Source: Jiella soli (GTDB taxonomy: Bacteria > Pseudomonadota > Alphaproteobacteria > Rhizobiales > Rhizobiaceae). From it: a stretch of DNA of 64,000 bases. Below are positions 29,159 to 38,237 of this stretch, piece by piece. The stretch lies in contig NZ_JAJAVB010000022.1 in NCBI RefSeq assembly GCF_020615385.1, positions 90,696 through 154,695 of the forward strand, read 5' to 3'. The notes below the pieces were generated by a model that was given only the letters and a program-made list of their open reading frames with translations, did no database searches and had not been told where the DNA came from. Made by a program: the position numbers and the translations under genes. Numbering within the stretch: position 1 is the first letter of the stretch; each line of letters opens with the position of its first letter.

Positions 29159-30283
29159 ATGATGCGTAGGGTCAAAGATCCGGGCCGTCCTTCGCGCGTC
29201 CTTTCGGATGCTCTGGACTCGCCAGTGCGCCGCTGGCTGGCGCTTCTGCTTCTTTCCGCCGCCGTCGGCGGACTGCTCGAGCTCGCCGGCATCCCGGCCG
29301 CGCTTCTGCTGGGGCCAATGGCCGCGGGCATCGTCCTTGCCGTCACCGGGAATGCGGTAACGATCTCCAACACTCCCTACAATCTGGCCCAGGGCGCGAT
29401 CGGCTGCCTGATCGCCGCAGCCATCACGCCCTCGATCCTGTCCACCTTCCTCGAAGACTGGCCGCTCTACATCGCCATCGTCGTCGTGGTCATCGCCGCC
29501 AGCAGCCTCCTCGGCTTCCTGATGAGCCGCTGGCAGGTGCTGCCGGGAACGACGGCCGTATGGGGATCGTCGCCGGGCGCCGCGACCGCGATGATGCTGA
29601 TGGCGGAAGCCTTCGGCGCCGATGCCCGCCTCGTCGCCTTCATGCAGTATCTGAGGGTAATCTTCGTCGCCGTTGCCGCCTCCCTGATGGCCCGCTTCTG
29701 GATCGGAGCGGAGGGAAGCATGACGTCGGACATCATGTGGTTTCCGGCGATAAACTGGCCGGCCTTCGGTGCGACGCTGGCACTCACGATCGGCGGCGCC
29801 ACTCTCGGCACGGTTCTCCGTATTCCGGCCGGACCGCTGCTCGTGCCGATGGGCATCGGCATCGTCCTCCACCTGCTGGGCGTCACCGATTTCCAGCTGC
29901 CGGAGTGGTTTCTGGTCATCGCCTATGCGCTGCTCGGCTGGCGGATCGGGCTCGGCTTCACGGCCGAGGTGATGGGCCATGCCTGGCACGCGCTGCCGAA
30001 GATCGTCGCGTCGATCCTCGTGCTCCTGGCCTTCTGCGGGGGTCTCGCCGCGCTCCTCAACCTGTTCCTCGGGATCGACCCGGTGACCGCCTATCTCGCC
30101 ACCAGCCCGGGCGGCATGGATTCGATCGCGATCATCGCCGCCTCGACCAAGGTGGACCTGCCCTTCGTCATGGCCCTGCAGACGGTGCGCTTCCTGATCG
30201 TTCTCGTCGCGGGCCCGCCGATCGCGCGGTTCATCGCGACCCGGATCGGCGAGACGTCGCCGGATGCGGCAAGGCGCGAGTGA
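29159..30283 (+). CDS. AbrB-family membrane protein
   Basis: Polytopic protein of 374 residues with about ten hydrophobic segments in two related halves, matching the AbrB (putative ammonia monooxygenase regulator/transport) family. Typical blocks are LLGPMAAGIVLA, the AVWGSSPGAATAMMLMAEAFGAD repeat unit, and YLATSPGGMDSIAIIAAST in the second half. The function of the family is not settled. ATG 29159 is tentative; no strong ribosome site is visible and an upstream GTG at 29054 is possible. Confidence 0.8.
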   Translation: MMRRVKDPGRPSRVLSDALDSPVRRWLALLLLSAAVGGLLELAGIPAALLLGPMAAGIVLAVTGNAVTISNTPYNLAQGAIGCLIAAAITPSILSTFLEDWPLYIAIVVVVIAASSLLGFLMSRWQVLPGTTAVWGSSPGAATAMMLMAEAFGADARLVAFMQYLRVIFVAVAASLMARFWIGAEGSMTSDIMWFPAINWPAFGATLALTIGGATLGTVLRIPAGPLLVPMGIGIVLHLLGVTDFQLPEWFLVIAYALLGWRIGLGFTAEVMGHAWHALPKIVASILVLLAFCGGLAALLNLFLGIDPVTAYLATSPGGMDSIAIIAASTKVDLPFVMALQTVRFLIVLVAGPPIARFIATRIGETSPDAARRE

Positions 30284-30295
30284 ACCGGGCGCCGT

Positions 30296-31726
30296 CTATT
30301 CCGCAGCACTGCCCTCGCCCGGCCGGGGCGACGCCGATTTGAGCGGCCTTTCCTGCACCGTCGGCTTCGGCGCGCCGCGCCGGCGCCAGGCGCGGCGGAT
30401 CGCCCGACCGCGCACGCGCAGCCAGAAACCGAGGTCTTCGACATTCTCCACCCGGTCCTCGTAGAGCTCGGCGAGAGCCTCGCGGAATTCGGCGTAGCCG
30501 AAGCGCGCCTCGCCCTCGATCCGGCGCATCACCACCATCCAGGCCGGCGAGACGAGCAGCGAGATCGCGGTGACGGCGAGCGCCAGGCGATAGACGTCGG
30601 CCCCGATCGCCCCCGAGGCGAAGGCGGCGGCAGCGAGGACGAAGGAGAATTCCCCGATCTGCGCCATCGACAGGCCGGCCTCGATCGCGGTCTTGTGGCG
30701 CAGGCCCGCCATGCGGATCAGGAGCACGTTGAACAGCGTCTTCGCGACGATGACGAAGACGGCGGCGACGAGGACGATCTGCCAGTTGTCGAAGATGTAG
30801 CCGAGGTCGATCAGGAGGCCGATCGACAAGAAGAAGACGACGAGCAGGATCGACTGGATGGGCTCGACCACGTGGATCACCGGCGAGCGCAGCGTGGACG
30901 CGCCGACGACGAGGCCGGCAATGAAGGCGCCATAGGCCGGCGAGAGACCGGCGACGCCAGAGAGCGCGGCGGCCGCAAAGCAGAAGGCGAGCGAGCCGAG
31001 CGCCAGGATCTCGACATTGTTCTCCACCGCCGGCCCGAAGGCGGGCTTCAGCTTCGGCCGGCGCCCGAGATACCACAGGAGGCCGGCGAGCACGGCCACG
31101 GCGACGACGATCTTGGCGGTGAGCGAGACCCAGTCGACCGGCTCGCTCCCTCCGAGCGAGGTCGCGACGATCAGCATCGGCACAACGGCGAGATCTTGCG
31201 CGATCAGGACGCCGACCGCGATCCGGCCGGGCTCGGTGCGCAGTTCGCCGATGTCGTCCAGCATCTTCATCGCCACGACCGTCGAAGACAGCGCGATGAT
31301 GAAGCCGAGAATGATCGCCTCGGGAACCGTCGCATCGGATATCGCCATCAGCCCGAAGGAGATCGCCATGGCGGCGAGAAGCTGGCCGCCGGCAATCATC
31401 ACCGCCGGCCTCAGCGTCGCGACGAAGGCCTTGAGTGAGAGCTCCATCCCGATGAAGAACAGGAGCATCAGGACGCCCATCTCGGCGAGCATGGTGACGT
31501 TCTCGTTCGAGGTCGAGACGAAGCGCAGCCCGGACGGTCCGAGCAGCACGCCGGCAAGAATGAAGCCGACCAGCGGCGGCTGCTTCAGCCGCATCAGGCC
31601 GAGCCCTGCCGTCACCGCCACGACGACGACGAAGGCGATGACCGTCAGCCCCCCGGCATGTGCGTTCGCTGCTGCTTCCTCCAAGCCCCGTCCTTCTCCG
31701 CTCTCGCGATTCGCCCCGGGGGTCAT
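30296..31726 (-). CDS. CPA2-family cation:proton antiporter
   Basis: KefB/KefC/YbaL-type monovalent cation/proton antiporter of about 476 residues. Twelve or so helices are visible, with LKQPPLVGFILAGVLLGPSG, GMELSLKAF, ALSSTVVAMKML, IAQDLAVVPML and GLSMAQIGEFSFVLA, all typical. There is no C-terminal TrkA-N domain; instead a basic tail of about 80 residues follows the last helix. The start is uncertain: ATG 31726 is used, ATG 31804 would add 26 residues. Confidence 0.88.
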   Translation of the reverse strand: MTPGANRESGEGRGLEEAAANAHAGGLTVIAFVVVVAVTAGLGLMRLKQPPLVGFILAGVLLGPSGLRFVSTSNENVTMLAEMGVLMLLFFIGMELSLKAFVATLRPAVMIAGGQLLAAMAISFGLMAISDATVPEAIILGFIIALSSTVVAMKMLDDIGELRTEPGRIAVGVLIAQDLAVVPMLIVATSLGGSEPVDWVSLTAKIVVAVAVLAGLLWYLGRRPKLKPAFGPAVENNVEILALGSLAFCFAAAALSGVAGLSPAYGAFIAGLVVGASTLRSPVIHVVEPIQSILLVVFFLSIGLLIDLGYIFDNWQIVLVAAVFVIVAKTLFNVLLIRMAGLRHKTAIEAGLSMAQIGEFSFVLAAAAFASGAIGADVYRLALAVTAISLLVSPAWMVVMRRIEGEARFGYAEFREALAELYEDRVENVEDLGFWLRVRGRAIRRAWRRRGAPKPTVQERPLKSASPRPGEGSAAE

Positions 31727-31887
31727 GTCACGGGAGAACCGTGGCCTCGGTGTGATGAGGTGGCCGGACGCGGGAGACGGCGCACGATCCTCCGGCGCCG
31801 GCATGCAGCGAATTTGCCTTCCTGTGCATTCGGGAGGAGCGCCCCCATATGTGCCCCGCCGATCACCTCACCCGAAGGAGCCTCATG

Positions 31888-32313
31888 ATGCCCGATCGCG
31901 ACTTTCATGACCGAGCCGACCATCTGAGACGGCTAAGGCGCGTCTCGCGGGTCGCCCGGCTGATGGATACGGCGATCCGCATCCCCGGAACGGGGATCAG
32001 GCTTGGTGGGGATTCCATCGTCGGCCTGATTCCGGGCGTCGGCGATGCCGGAACGGCGCTGGTCTCGCTGTGGATCGTCAACGAGGCGCGCCGCCTCGGC
32101 ATTCCGCCAAGCAAGCTGATCCGGATGCTCGGCAATGTCGGTTTCGATTTCGCGCTCGGCTCGATCCCTCTCCTCGGCGACGTCTTCGACGTCTTCTTCA
32201 AGTCGAACCGGCGCAATCTGGGTATGATCCTCGATCACTTCGGCGAGACCGCACCGGAATTCGACATCGATCAGCGCCGGCCGATGAAGGACATCACGCC
32301 GAAAGCGCGATAG
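31888..32313 (+). CDS. DUF4112 family membrane protein
   Basis: Protein of 141 residues matching DUF4112: RLMDTAIRIPGTGIRLGGDSIVGLIPGVGDAGTALVSLWIV and GSIPLLGDVFDVFFKSNRRN. The glycine- and proline-rich helical hairpins suggest membrane association. Function unknown. GAAGGAG precedes two adjacent ATGs; the second (31888) has the better spacing. Confidence 0.8.
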   Translation: MPDRDFHDRADHLRRLRRVSRVARLMDTAIRIPGTGIRLGGDSIVGLIPGVGDAGTALVSLWIVNEARRLGIPPSKLIRMLGNVGFDFALGSIPLLGDVFDVFFKSNRRNLGMILDHFGETAPEFDIDQRRPMKDITPKAR

Positions 32314-32429
32314 GCCCGGACGTTGGGCCCGTCCATTGAATCGCGACCGTCGAAAGCCGTGGTAACTGGAGCTTCGAGCCGGCAACTCTCCCTGCGCCGA
32401 AAACCGCTCTCCGCGGTCTTTCGGCTGAC

Positions 32430-33719
32430 ATGGAAGGATGGCAGCCTCACGAGCACACAATGTTCCGGGCAGCGCCGTCGGTGAGCGAAGACGCCTTCTC
32501 CAAGACGACCGAGACGATGACCGGAGCCCGGCCGGCTGGGTCGGCGCGCGAAGTCCTCCTCGCCTTCGCCAAGCTCGGGGTCTCCGCCTTCGGGGGGCCC
32601 ATCGCCCATCTCGGCTATTTCCGCGACGAGTTCGTCACCCGCCGGCAATGGCTAAGCGAAGCGCGTTTCGCTGATCTCGTCGCCCTCTGCCAGTTCCTTC
32701 CGGGTCCGGCTTCCAGCCAGGTCGGCTTCGCGCTCGGCCTGATGCGGGCAGGTCCCCTCGGGGCTCTCGCAGCCTTCACCGCCTTCACCCTGCCTTCGGC
32801 GGCCCTCCTTCTGCTATTCGCGGCGAATGCGGCGCATTTTTCCAGCGGGGCCGGGCTCGCCATTGTCCACGGACTGAAGCTCGTCGCGGTCGCCGTCGTC
32901 GCCCAGGCCGTTCTGGGCATGGCGAAGAGCCTGACGCCCGACGCGCCGCGCGCCACGATCGCGCTTGCCGCCGTCGGCGCGATCGCGGCGCTGCCAGGCT
33001 CACTCGGCCAGATCGCCGCGATCGGTCTCGGCACCCTTGCCGGCCTCCTCTTCCTGCGCCGCGACATCCAACCCGAGCCGGAGCGGGCAGACCCTGTTCC
33101 CGTCAGCCGCCGCGCGGGTCTTGCCGCGCTGGCAACCCTCGCTGTCCTCATCCTTGCCCTGCCGCTCCTCGTCGCGGCGACCGCCTCGTCCGGGTTCGAC
33201 CTCTTTGCCGGCATCTTCCGCTCCGGCGCCCTCGTCTTCGGCGGCGGTCATGTCGTTCTGCCGCTGCTCCAGGCCGAAACAGTCGATCCGGGCTATGTGA
33301 CGTCCGCGGCCTTTCTCGCCGGCTACGGAGCGGCGCAGGCGGTGCCGGGACCGCTCTTCACCTTCGCGGCCTATCTCGGCGCGATCGCCGATGCCGGACC
33401 GGGCGGCGTTCCGGGCGCCTTCCTCGCGACTGCGGCGATCTTCCTGCCGGGACTGCTCATTCTCGTCGCCGCGCTGCCGTTCTGGGAAGCGTTGCGCCGC
33501 CGGCCGCGCCTCCAGGCCGCGCTCAGAGGAATCAACGCCGCCGTCGTCGGCATATTGGCGGCCGCGCTCTACGATCCGGTCTTCGTCACCGCAGTCGCCG
33601 ACCGGGTGGACTTCGCGCTCGCATTGAGCGGATTCGTGCTTCTCGTCGCCTGGAAGACGCCGCCGATCGTCGTCGTCTGCCTTGGGGCGCTCGCCGGGAT
33701 CGTCTTGCAGGCAATTTAA
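32430..33719 (+). CDS. chrA: Chromate transporter ChrA (bidomain)
   Basis: CHR-family ion transporter of up to 429 residues with two homologous CHR domains. The first shows KLGVSAFGGPIAHLGYFRDEFV and CQFLPGPASSQVGFALG, the second the counterpart FRSGALVFGGGHVVLPLL and GAAQAVPGPLFTFAAYLG. Members export chromate. The start is not certain: ATGs at 32430, 32460 and 32517 are all in frame without a decisive ribosome site. Confidence 0.88.
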   Translation: MEGWQPHEHTMFRAAPSVSEDAFSKTTETMTGARPAGSAREVLLAFAKLGVSAFGGPIAHLGYFRDEFVTRRQWLSEARFADLVALCQFLPGPASSQVGFALGLMRAGPLGALAAFTAFTLPSAALLLLFAANAAHFSSGAGLAIVHGLKLVAVAVVAQAVLGMAKSLTPDAPRATIALAAVGAIAALPGSLGQIAAIGLGTLAGLLFLRRDIQPEPERADPVPVSRRAGLAALATLAVLILALPLLVAATASSGFDLFAGIFRSGALVFGGGHVVLPLLQAETVDPGYVTSAAFLAGYGAAQAVPGPLFTFAAYLGAIADAGPGGVPGAFLATAAIFLPGLLILVAALPFWEALRRRPRLQAALRGINAAVVGILAAALYDPVFVTAVADRVDFALALSGFVLLVAWKTPPIVVVCLGALAGIVLQAI

Positions 33720-33816
33720 AGCCGTTCCGGCAGATAAGCCGTTCCCGCGCAAGACACCTTGAACCGACCATCGATCGGCCACAGATCCCGATAGGGCATT
33801 TTTTTCCAGAATGTCG

Positions 33817-33842
33817 GGAACCGCTCCCCCGCCATGTGCGTC
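33817..33842 (+). promoter_or_regulatory. Candidate EcfG (general stress) promoter
   Basis: GGAAC (33817–33821), 17 bases and CGTC (33839–33842), against the alphaproteobacterial EcfG consensus GGAAC-N16/17-CGTT. One base differs. It ends 33 bases before the small ORF at 33876. Confidence 0.45.
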
Positions 33843-33875
33843 CTGACCAGAATGCGATCTCACGAGGATAAGACG

Positions 33876-34046
33876 ATGACGACGACCGAGACGCTCGATG
33901 CCTACGAATCCGGCCTGATCACCGAGGCGGAAGCGGTGGAGCAGGCAATGGTCGACGCCATTGACGAACTCTATGCCCGTCAGGACAGCGGCGACGACCG
34001 ATACCACCGCCGCATCGACGAAGCCCGGGCTGCACTGCACCACTGA
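33876..34046 (+). CDS. Small acidic protein, 56 residues
   Basis: Short hydrophilic protein (MTTTETLDAYESGLITEAEAV…) rich in Glu, Asp and Ala, probably helical. Not recognised. A weak GAGGA precedes the ATG and a candidate EcfG promoter lies just upstream, so a stress-induced role is possible. The longer frame from 33834 begins inside that promoter and is unlikely. Confidence 0.5.
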   Translation: MTTTETLDAYESGLITEAEAVEQAMVDAIDELYARQDSGDDRYHRRIDEARAALHH

Positions 34047-34317
34047 CCTTATCGGTTACCGCAAGAGCGCCCGCCTTCGCCGATGCGGGGCCCTGCGCCG
34101 TGGCGCGGTGTCGGCGAGGATGGAACGCGGCACCCACGGCGGGCAGGCACCGCTTCGCTCCGGCGAGGCGCAAAGGTCCGTCTGGATGTACCGGCACTGC
34201 GCGCTGGCCTCGCCGCGTCCTGGTCCACGGCGGCCCGGCCAAAGGGCCGTGGCGCTGTCGACCGGTCACCGAGAGGCTTCGTGCTTCGGTCGGAAGTGCG
34301 GCGCCGCCTTGACGCGT

Positions 34318-34533
34318 TCAGGCGAACTGCCCGCGCGACGGGCGCCGGTCGGTGCGGAAGTCGAGACAGTCCACCGGCAGCCGCAACAGCCCGTCGGCGC
34401 TATCCACGACGACCGTCATCTCGCCCCAGTAACGGGCCTCGCTGCCGAAGAGATAGCGGCAGATGCCGCCGATGGTGAAGCCGGCCTCGGTTGCGGCCTG
34501 CGTGCTGCGCCGAAGGATCGCATTCTTGAACAT
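34318..34533 (-). CDS. Small hypothetical protein, 71 residues
   Basis: MFKNAILRRSTQAATEAGFT… with a hydrophobic N-terminal third and a short conserved-looking middle (CRYLFGSEARYWGEM). Not recognised. Its reality is supported by a strong AGGAGG eight bases before the ATG at 34533. It sits alone between two gaps. Confidence 0.6.
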   Translation of the reverse strand: MFKNAILRRSTQAATEAGFTIGGICRYLFGSEARYWGEMTVVVDSADGLLRLPVDCLDFRTDRRPSRGQFA

Positions 34534-34863
34534 GTCGGGCCTCCTGATGTCTTGCCTTGTCCGCTCAATGGAAGGCGCAGGCGGCTTGCAGTGGCCGAGA
34601 TCCGCGAGGGCGCCGGCAGACATCGCGTCCGCGCGGCGCGACCGTTCCGCTCCAGCGCTGGTCACGCAGAATCTTGGAAACGGGAGTACTTCAACTTCTC
34701 TGCCACTCGCAGAAAACGGTTGCTCCGCTCTTTCTTTTCAATTCTCCGTCAACGCGCAGCAACTTGAACATCCGAAACCTGCGACACATCGAGACAACTC
34801 ACAGCGCAACTTATCGCGGGACGGAACAGTTATAGCTGCAACCAAACAATGGAGTTCAATACC
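34534..34863. other. A+T-richer intergenic region
   Basis: Divergent spacer of 330 bases between two small genes, noticeably richer in A+T from about 34660 onward, as expected of promoter DNA. No single promoter stood out. Confidence 0.5.
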
Positions 34864-35127
34864 ATGGCCAAGCAAACCGACTCGACCAATGCCCGTCAGG
34901 GAAGCCGCGGAACGCCTGTGCTGATCGTGCTCATCGTGGCGCTGGTCCTGATCGTGCTCGGCTACCTGCTGACCGGCTGGATCGGCTATTCGACCCAGCC
35001 CGACCAGTCGATCTCCACGACGGAGACCGTTGGGAGCGGTGCGCCGACAACGTCCGCCAGCGGCACCGGCGAAGTCACGCCCAGCGATCAGGCGCCAAGC
35101 ACCAGCGAAACCGTCGTCCGGCCCTGA
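34864..35127 (+). CDS. Small single-pass membrane protein
   Basis: Protein of 87 residues with one membrane helix (VLIVLIVALVLIVLGYLLTGWIGY) after a short polar N-terminus, and a Ser/Thr/Gly-rich tail that would be periplasmic or cytoplasmic. Not recognised. ATG 34864 has GGAG nine bases upstream; an ATG 15 bases earlier overlaps that site. A short intrinsic terminator overlaps its stop. Confidence 0.65.
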   Translation: MAKQTDSTNARQGSRGTPVLIVLIVALVLIVLGYLLTGWIGYSTQPDQSISTTETVGSGAPTTSASGTGEVTPSDQAPSTSETVVRP

Positions 35128-35140
35128 CCGCCGGCTTTTT
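35118..35140 (+). terminator. Intrinsic terminator after the small membrane protein
   Basis: CCGGC (35118–35122) and GCCGG (35130–35134) form a short stem with a 7-base loop, followed by CTTTTT. The stop codon lies inside the loop. Confidence 0.55.
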
Positions 35141-35149
35141 CCCGCCCGG

Positions 35150-35167
35150 CCGCGCGAGATCGCGCGG
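35150..35167 (-). terminator. GC-rich hairpin after the helicase stop
   Basis: CCGCGCGA and TCGCGCGG form a perfect 8-bp inverted repeat directly past the helicase stop codon on the minus strand. No U-run is present, so termination is unproven. Confidence 0.35.
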
Positions 35168-37696
35168 TCAGGCCAGCGCCCGCTCGATCATCTCCGCCTC
35201 GGCAGCTTCCGCCAACACCTCGTCCCGCGCCTCTCCGACGACGCTCTCGCGCCCGATCTCCAGCATGATCGGCACTGCGAGCGGCGAGATCTCGGCGAGG
35301 TCCTTGTGGACGATGTGATGCTTGATCCGCGCGAGAAGATCGGAGACGCGCTTGACGTCGAGAAGCCCGGTCGCCGCATCCGCCCAGGTCGCCCTGAGGA
35401 GAATGTGATCCGGCTCATGGCTCCTGAGGACATCGTAGACGAGATCGGCCGAGACGGTGACCTGCCGGCCGGTCTTTTCCTTTCCGGGGTGGCGCTTCTC
35501 GATCAGCCCTGAAATCACCGCGCACTGACGGAACGTCCGCTTGAGCAGCCAGGAATCGGCAAGCCAGGCGTCGAGATCGTCGCCGAGCATGTCCTCGTCG
35601 AACAGCGCATCCAATGAAAGACGGCCGTCGGCGATCATAACACCCATGTCCGCCCTGCCCCAGATCGAGATCGCATAGTCCGTCGCCACGAAGCCGAGCG
35701 GCAGCGCCCGCGCCCGCTCCAGCCGGCGCGTGAGCAGCATGCCGAGCGTCTGGTGGGCGAGCCGCCCCTCGAACGGGTAGAGTACGAGATGATTGAGCCG
35801 CCCGTTCGGGAAGGTCTCGACCAGGAGATCGTTCGGCCCGGGGATCAGCGACTTGCGCTTCTGGATCCTGAGCCAGTCGGATACCTGCGGCGGCAGCGCC
35901 GACCAGCGCGCGGGATCGGCCAGCATCGCCCGCACCTCGCGCGCGAGATAGGTCGTCAGCGGGAACTTCGAGCCCCCGTAATAGGGCACCTTCGGATCTT
36001 CGCCCGCCGCCTTGGTGACGAGGCAGCTCGTCTCGAAGATCCCCTCGAAGCGCAGGATCTGCCCGGCGAAGAGGAAGGTGTCGCCCTGGATCAACGTTTC
36101 GAGGAAGGCCTCCTCGATCTTGCCGAGCACGGGCCCGCCGCGGGCGATCGCCGAGCGCGTGCGGCGGCGGATCAGGCGGATGTCCAGCATCGGCGCCTCG
36201 ATGATCGTGCCGGCGTTCATCCGGTACTGCTGGGCGATGCGCGGATGCGCGAGACGCCAGGTGCCGTCCTCGGTCAGCTTGATCTTGGCATAGCGCTCAT
36301 AGACCTTCAGCGCATATCCGCCGGTCGCCACGAAATCGACGACCCGGTCAAAGGTCTCGCGGTCGAGCCCGGCATAGGGCGCGGCGGAGGTGACCTCGGC
36401 AAAGAGATCATCCGCGCGGAACGGCCCGGCGACCGCCATGCCGAGGACGTGCTGGGCAAGGACGTCGAGCGCGCCCTCCCGCAACGGCGGCGTATCCTGC
36501 GCGCCGAGATAGTTGGCGTCGAGCGCCGCCTGGCACTCCATCACCTCGAAGCGGTTGGCCGGCACGAGGATCGCCTTCGACGGCTCGTCCATCCGGTGGT
36601 TCGCCCGCCCGATTCTTTGAGCGAGGCGCGAGGCTCCCTTCGGCGCGCCGACATGGACGACGAGGTCGACATCGCCCCAGTCGATGCCGAGATCGAGGGT
36701 CGAGGTCGCCACCACCGCCCTCAGCTGGTTCGCCGCCATCGCCGCTTCCACCTTGCGGCGCTGGTTCACGTCGAGCGATCCGTGGTGCAGCGCGATCGGC
36801 AGCGTGTCCTCGTTGATCCGCCAGAGCTCCTGGAACAGGAGTTCGGCCTGGCTGCGAGTGTTGACGAAGAGCAGCGTCGTCTTGTGCGCGCGGATCGCCT
36901 CGTAGATCTCCGGCGTGGCATAGCGGGCCGTGTGGCCCTGCCAGGGCACGCGCTCCTTGGACTGAAGGATCGAGATGTCCGGCTTGGCGCCGCCCGGCAC
37001 GGTGATGAGATCGGCCTCGGGCGCGGCGTCCGGCGCCTGCGCCGCCAGCCAGCGGCAGAGTTCGGCCGGCTCCGACACCGTTGCCGAGAGCCCGATCGTC
37101 TGGATCTCAGGCCGCAGCCGGCGGAGCCTCGCAAGGCCGAGCGACAGGAGATGGCCGCGCTTCGACGTCACCAGCGAATGCAGCTCGTCGAAGACGACAT
37201 AGCGCAGGTCGGAGAAGAAATCGGTCGCGTCCTTCGCCGCGATCAGCAGCGCCAGCTGTTCGGGCGTCGTCAGCAGGATGTCCGGGGGTTTGAGCTTCTG
37301 GCGCTGGCGGCGCACCTGGGACGTGTCTCCGGTGCGGGTCTCGAGCGTCACCTTCAGCCCGATCTCGCCCACCGGCCGCTCCAGATTGCGGGCGATGTCG
37401 GTGGCGAGCGCCTTCAGGGGCGAGACATAGAGCGTGTGGACGCCGCGCGGGCGCTCCCCCGGCTTCCTGCGCTTGCGGCGGGAGAGATCGACCAGCGCCG
37501 GCAGGAATCCCGCCAGCGTCTTGCCCGCCCCGGTCGGCGCAATCAGGAGAACGGAGGCGCCCGCCTCCGCCCGCGCCAGGAGATCGAGCTGGTGCGGCCG
37601 CGGCGCCCAGCCGTTCTTGGCGAACCATGCCAGGAACGGCTCAGGCAGGTGGATCGGTGCGCCTTCGGCGGCGAAGAGGTCGGGGCGGACGGTCAT
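35168..37696 (-). CDS. Lhr-type ligase-associated DEXH-box helicase
   Basis: ATP-dependent helicase of 842 residues of the Lhr family, the ligase-associated DNA damage response subgroup by length and sequence. Motifs in order: APTGAGKTLAGFLPAL (Walker A), VSPLKALATD, TTPEQLALL, DELHSLVTSKRG (DEVH box), GLSATVSEP, HHGSLD, VVATSTLDLGIDWGDVDLVV and QRIGRANHR. The DNA ligase, exonuclease and PdeM genes usually next to it are not in the window. ATG 37696 has GAGG five bases upstream; the longer frame is a shadow extension. Confidence 0.88.
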   Translation of the reverse strand: MTVRPDLFAAEGAPIHLPEPFLAWFAKNGWAPRPHQLDLLARAEAGASVLLIAPTGAGKTLAGFLPALVDLSRRKRRKPGERPRGVHTLYVSPLKALATDIARNLERPVGEIGLKVTLETRTGDTSQVRRQRQKLKPPDILLTTPEQLALLIAAKDATDFFSDLRYVVFDELHSLVTSKRGHLLSLGLARLRRLRPEIQTIGLSATVSEPAELCRWLAAQAPDAAPEADLITVPGGAKPDISILQSKERVPWQGHTARYATPEIYEAIRAHKTTLLFVNTRSQAELLFQELWRINEDTLPIALHHGSLDVNQRRKVEAAMAANQLRAVVATSTLDLGIDWGDVDLVVHVGAPKGASRLAQRIGRANHRMDEPSKAILVPANRFEVMECQAALDANYLGAQDTPPLREGALDVLAQHVLGMAVAGPFRADDLFAEVTSAAPYAGLDRETFDRVVDFVATGGYALKVYERYAKIKLTEDGTWRLAHPRIAQQYRMNAGTIIEAPMLDIRLIRRRTRSAIARGGPVLGKIEEAFLETLIQGDTFLFAGQILRFEGIFETSCLVTKAAGEDPKVPYYGGSKFPLTTYLAREVRAMLADPARWSALPPQVSDWLRIQKRKSLIPGPNDLLVETFPNGRLNHLVLYPFEGRLAHQTLGMLLTRRLERARALPLGFVATDYAISIWGRADMGVMIADGRLSLDALFDEDMLGDDLDAWLADSWLLKRTFRQCAVISGLIEKRHPGKEKTGRQVTVSADLVYDVLRSHEPDHILLRATWADAATGLLDVKRVSDLLARIKHHIVHKDLAEISPLAVPIMLEIGRESVVGEARDEVLAEAAEAEMIERALA

Positions 37697-38237
37697 GTCG
37701 GCCTCGAGACCCGCAATATGCCAGGCGCCTCGGCCGGAAGCTGACCGGTCCCTCTTCCGGCCTGCAGGCACCCGCTTCCGGCGATCCGAAACGGTTCCGC
37801 GACGCGGCTGGCGAGACGGCTCCCGTCGTACCCAGCCATTCCCATCCTCACGTTCGATCCCGGCTGCATTTGAAGACGATCCCCGACTGCGCGGGAGCTT
37901 CCGCCCGCGAGGGGGGCTATCTAGGCCGCCGGCCGCCATCCGTGAACTCGCAGCACCCGGGATCCGGCGGAACTCAGCGACTTCGGGGCAATCCGTTGAA
38001 TCTGCTTGTTAATACTTTCGAAAGAGTTTCCGATTGCGCCGCGCAAGGATGTCCGTCCACCTGCCGTCGCGGAAAATAGCCGCCAACCGATAAAAAACCG
38101 TACAGCAAGGAGTTGGTTACCAAATTTCGCCAATTATGATGCTTAGCGATTGGTTTCGCCGGACTGAGACGTGCCGGCGCCGAGCCGAGGGGGCTTGGAC
38201 GACATTCGCGTCTTGAACGTCGTGGCAAGGAAACCGA
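37697..38237. other. Divergent intergenic region
   Basis: About 540 bases upstream of both the helicase and the DUF2778 gene. The half nearest the DUF2778 gene is A+T-richer. No GTTC-N7-GTTC SOS box, RNA gene or clear operator was found. Confidence 0.5.

Noticed and set aside
34047..34317. Possible small RNA in the gap after the 56-aa gene
   Set aside because: Only short G+C hairpins such as CGGCCC/GGGCCG are present, with no promoter or T-tract to support an RNA gene.
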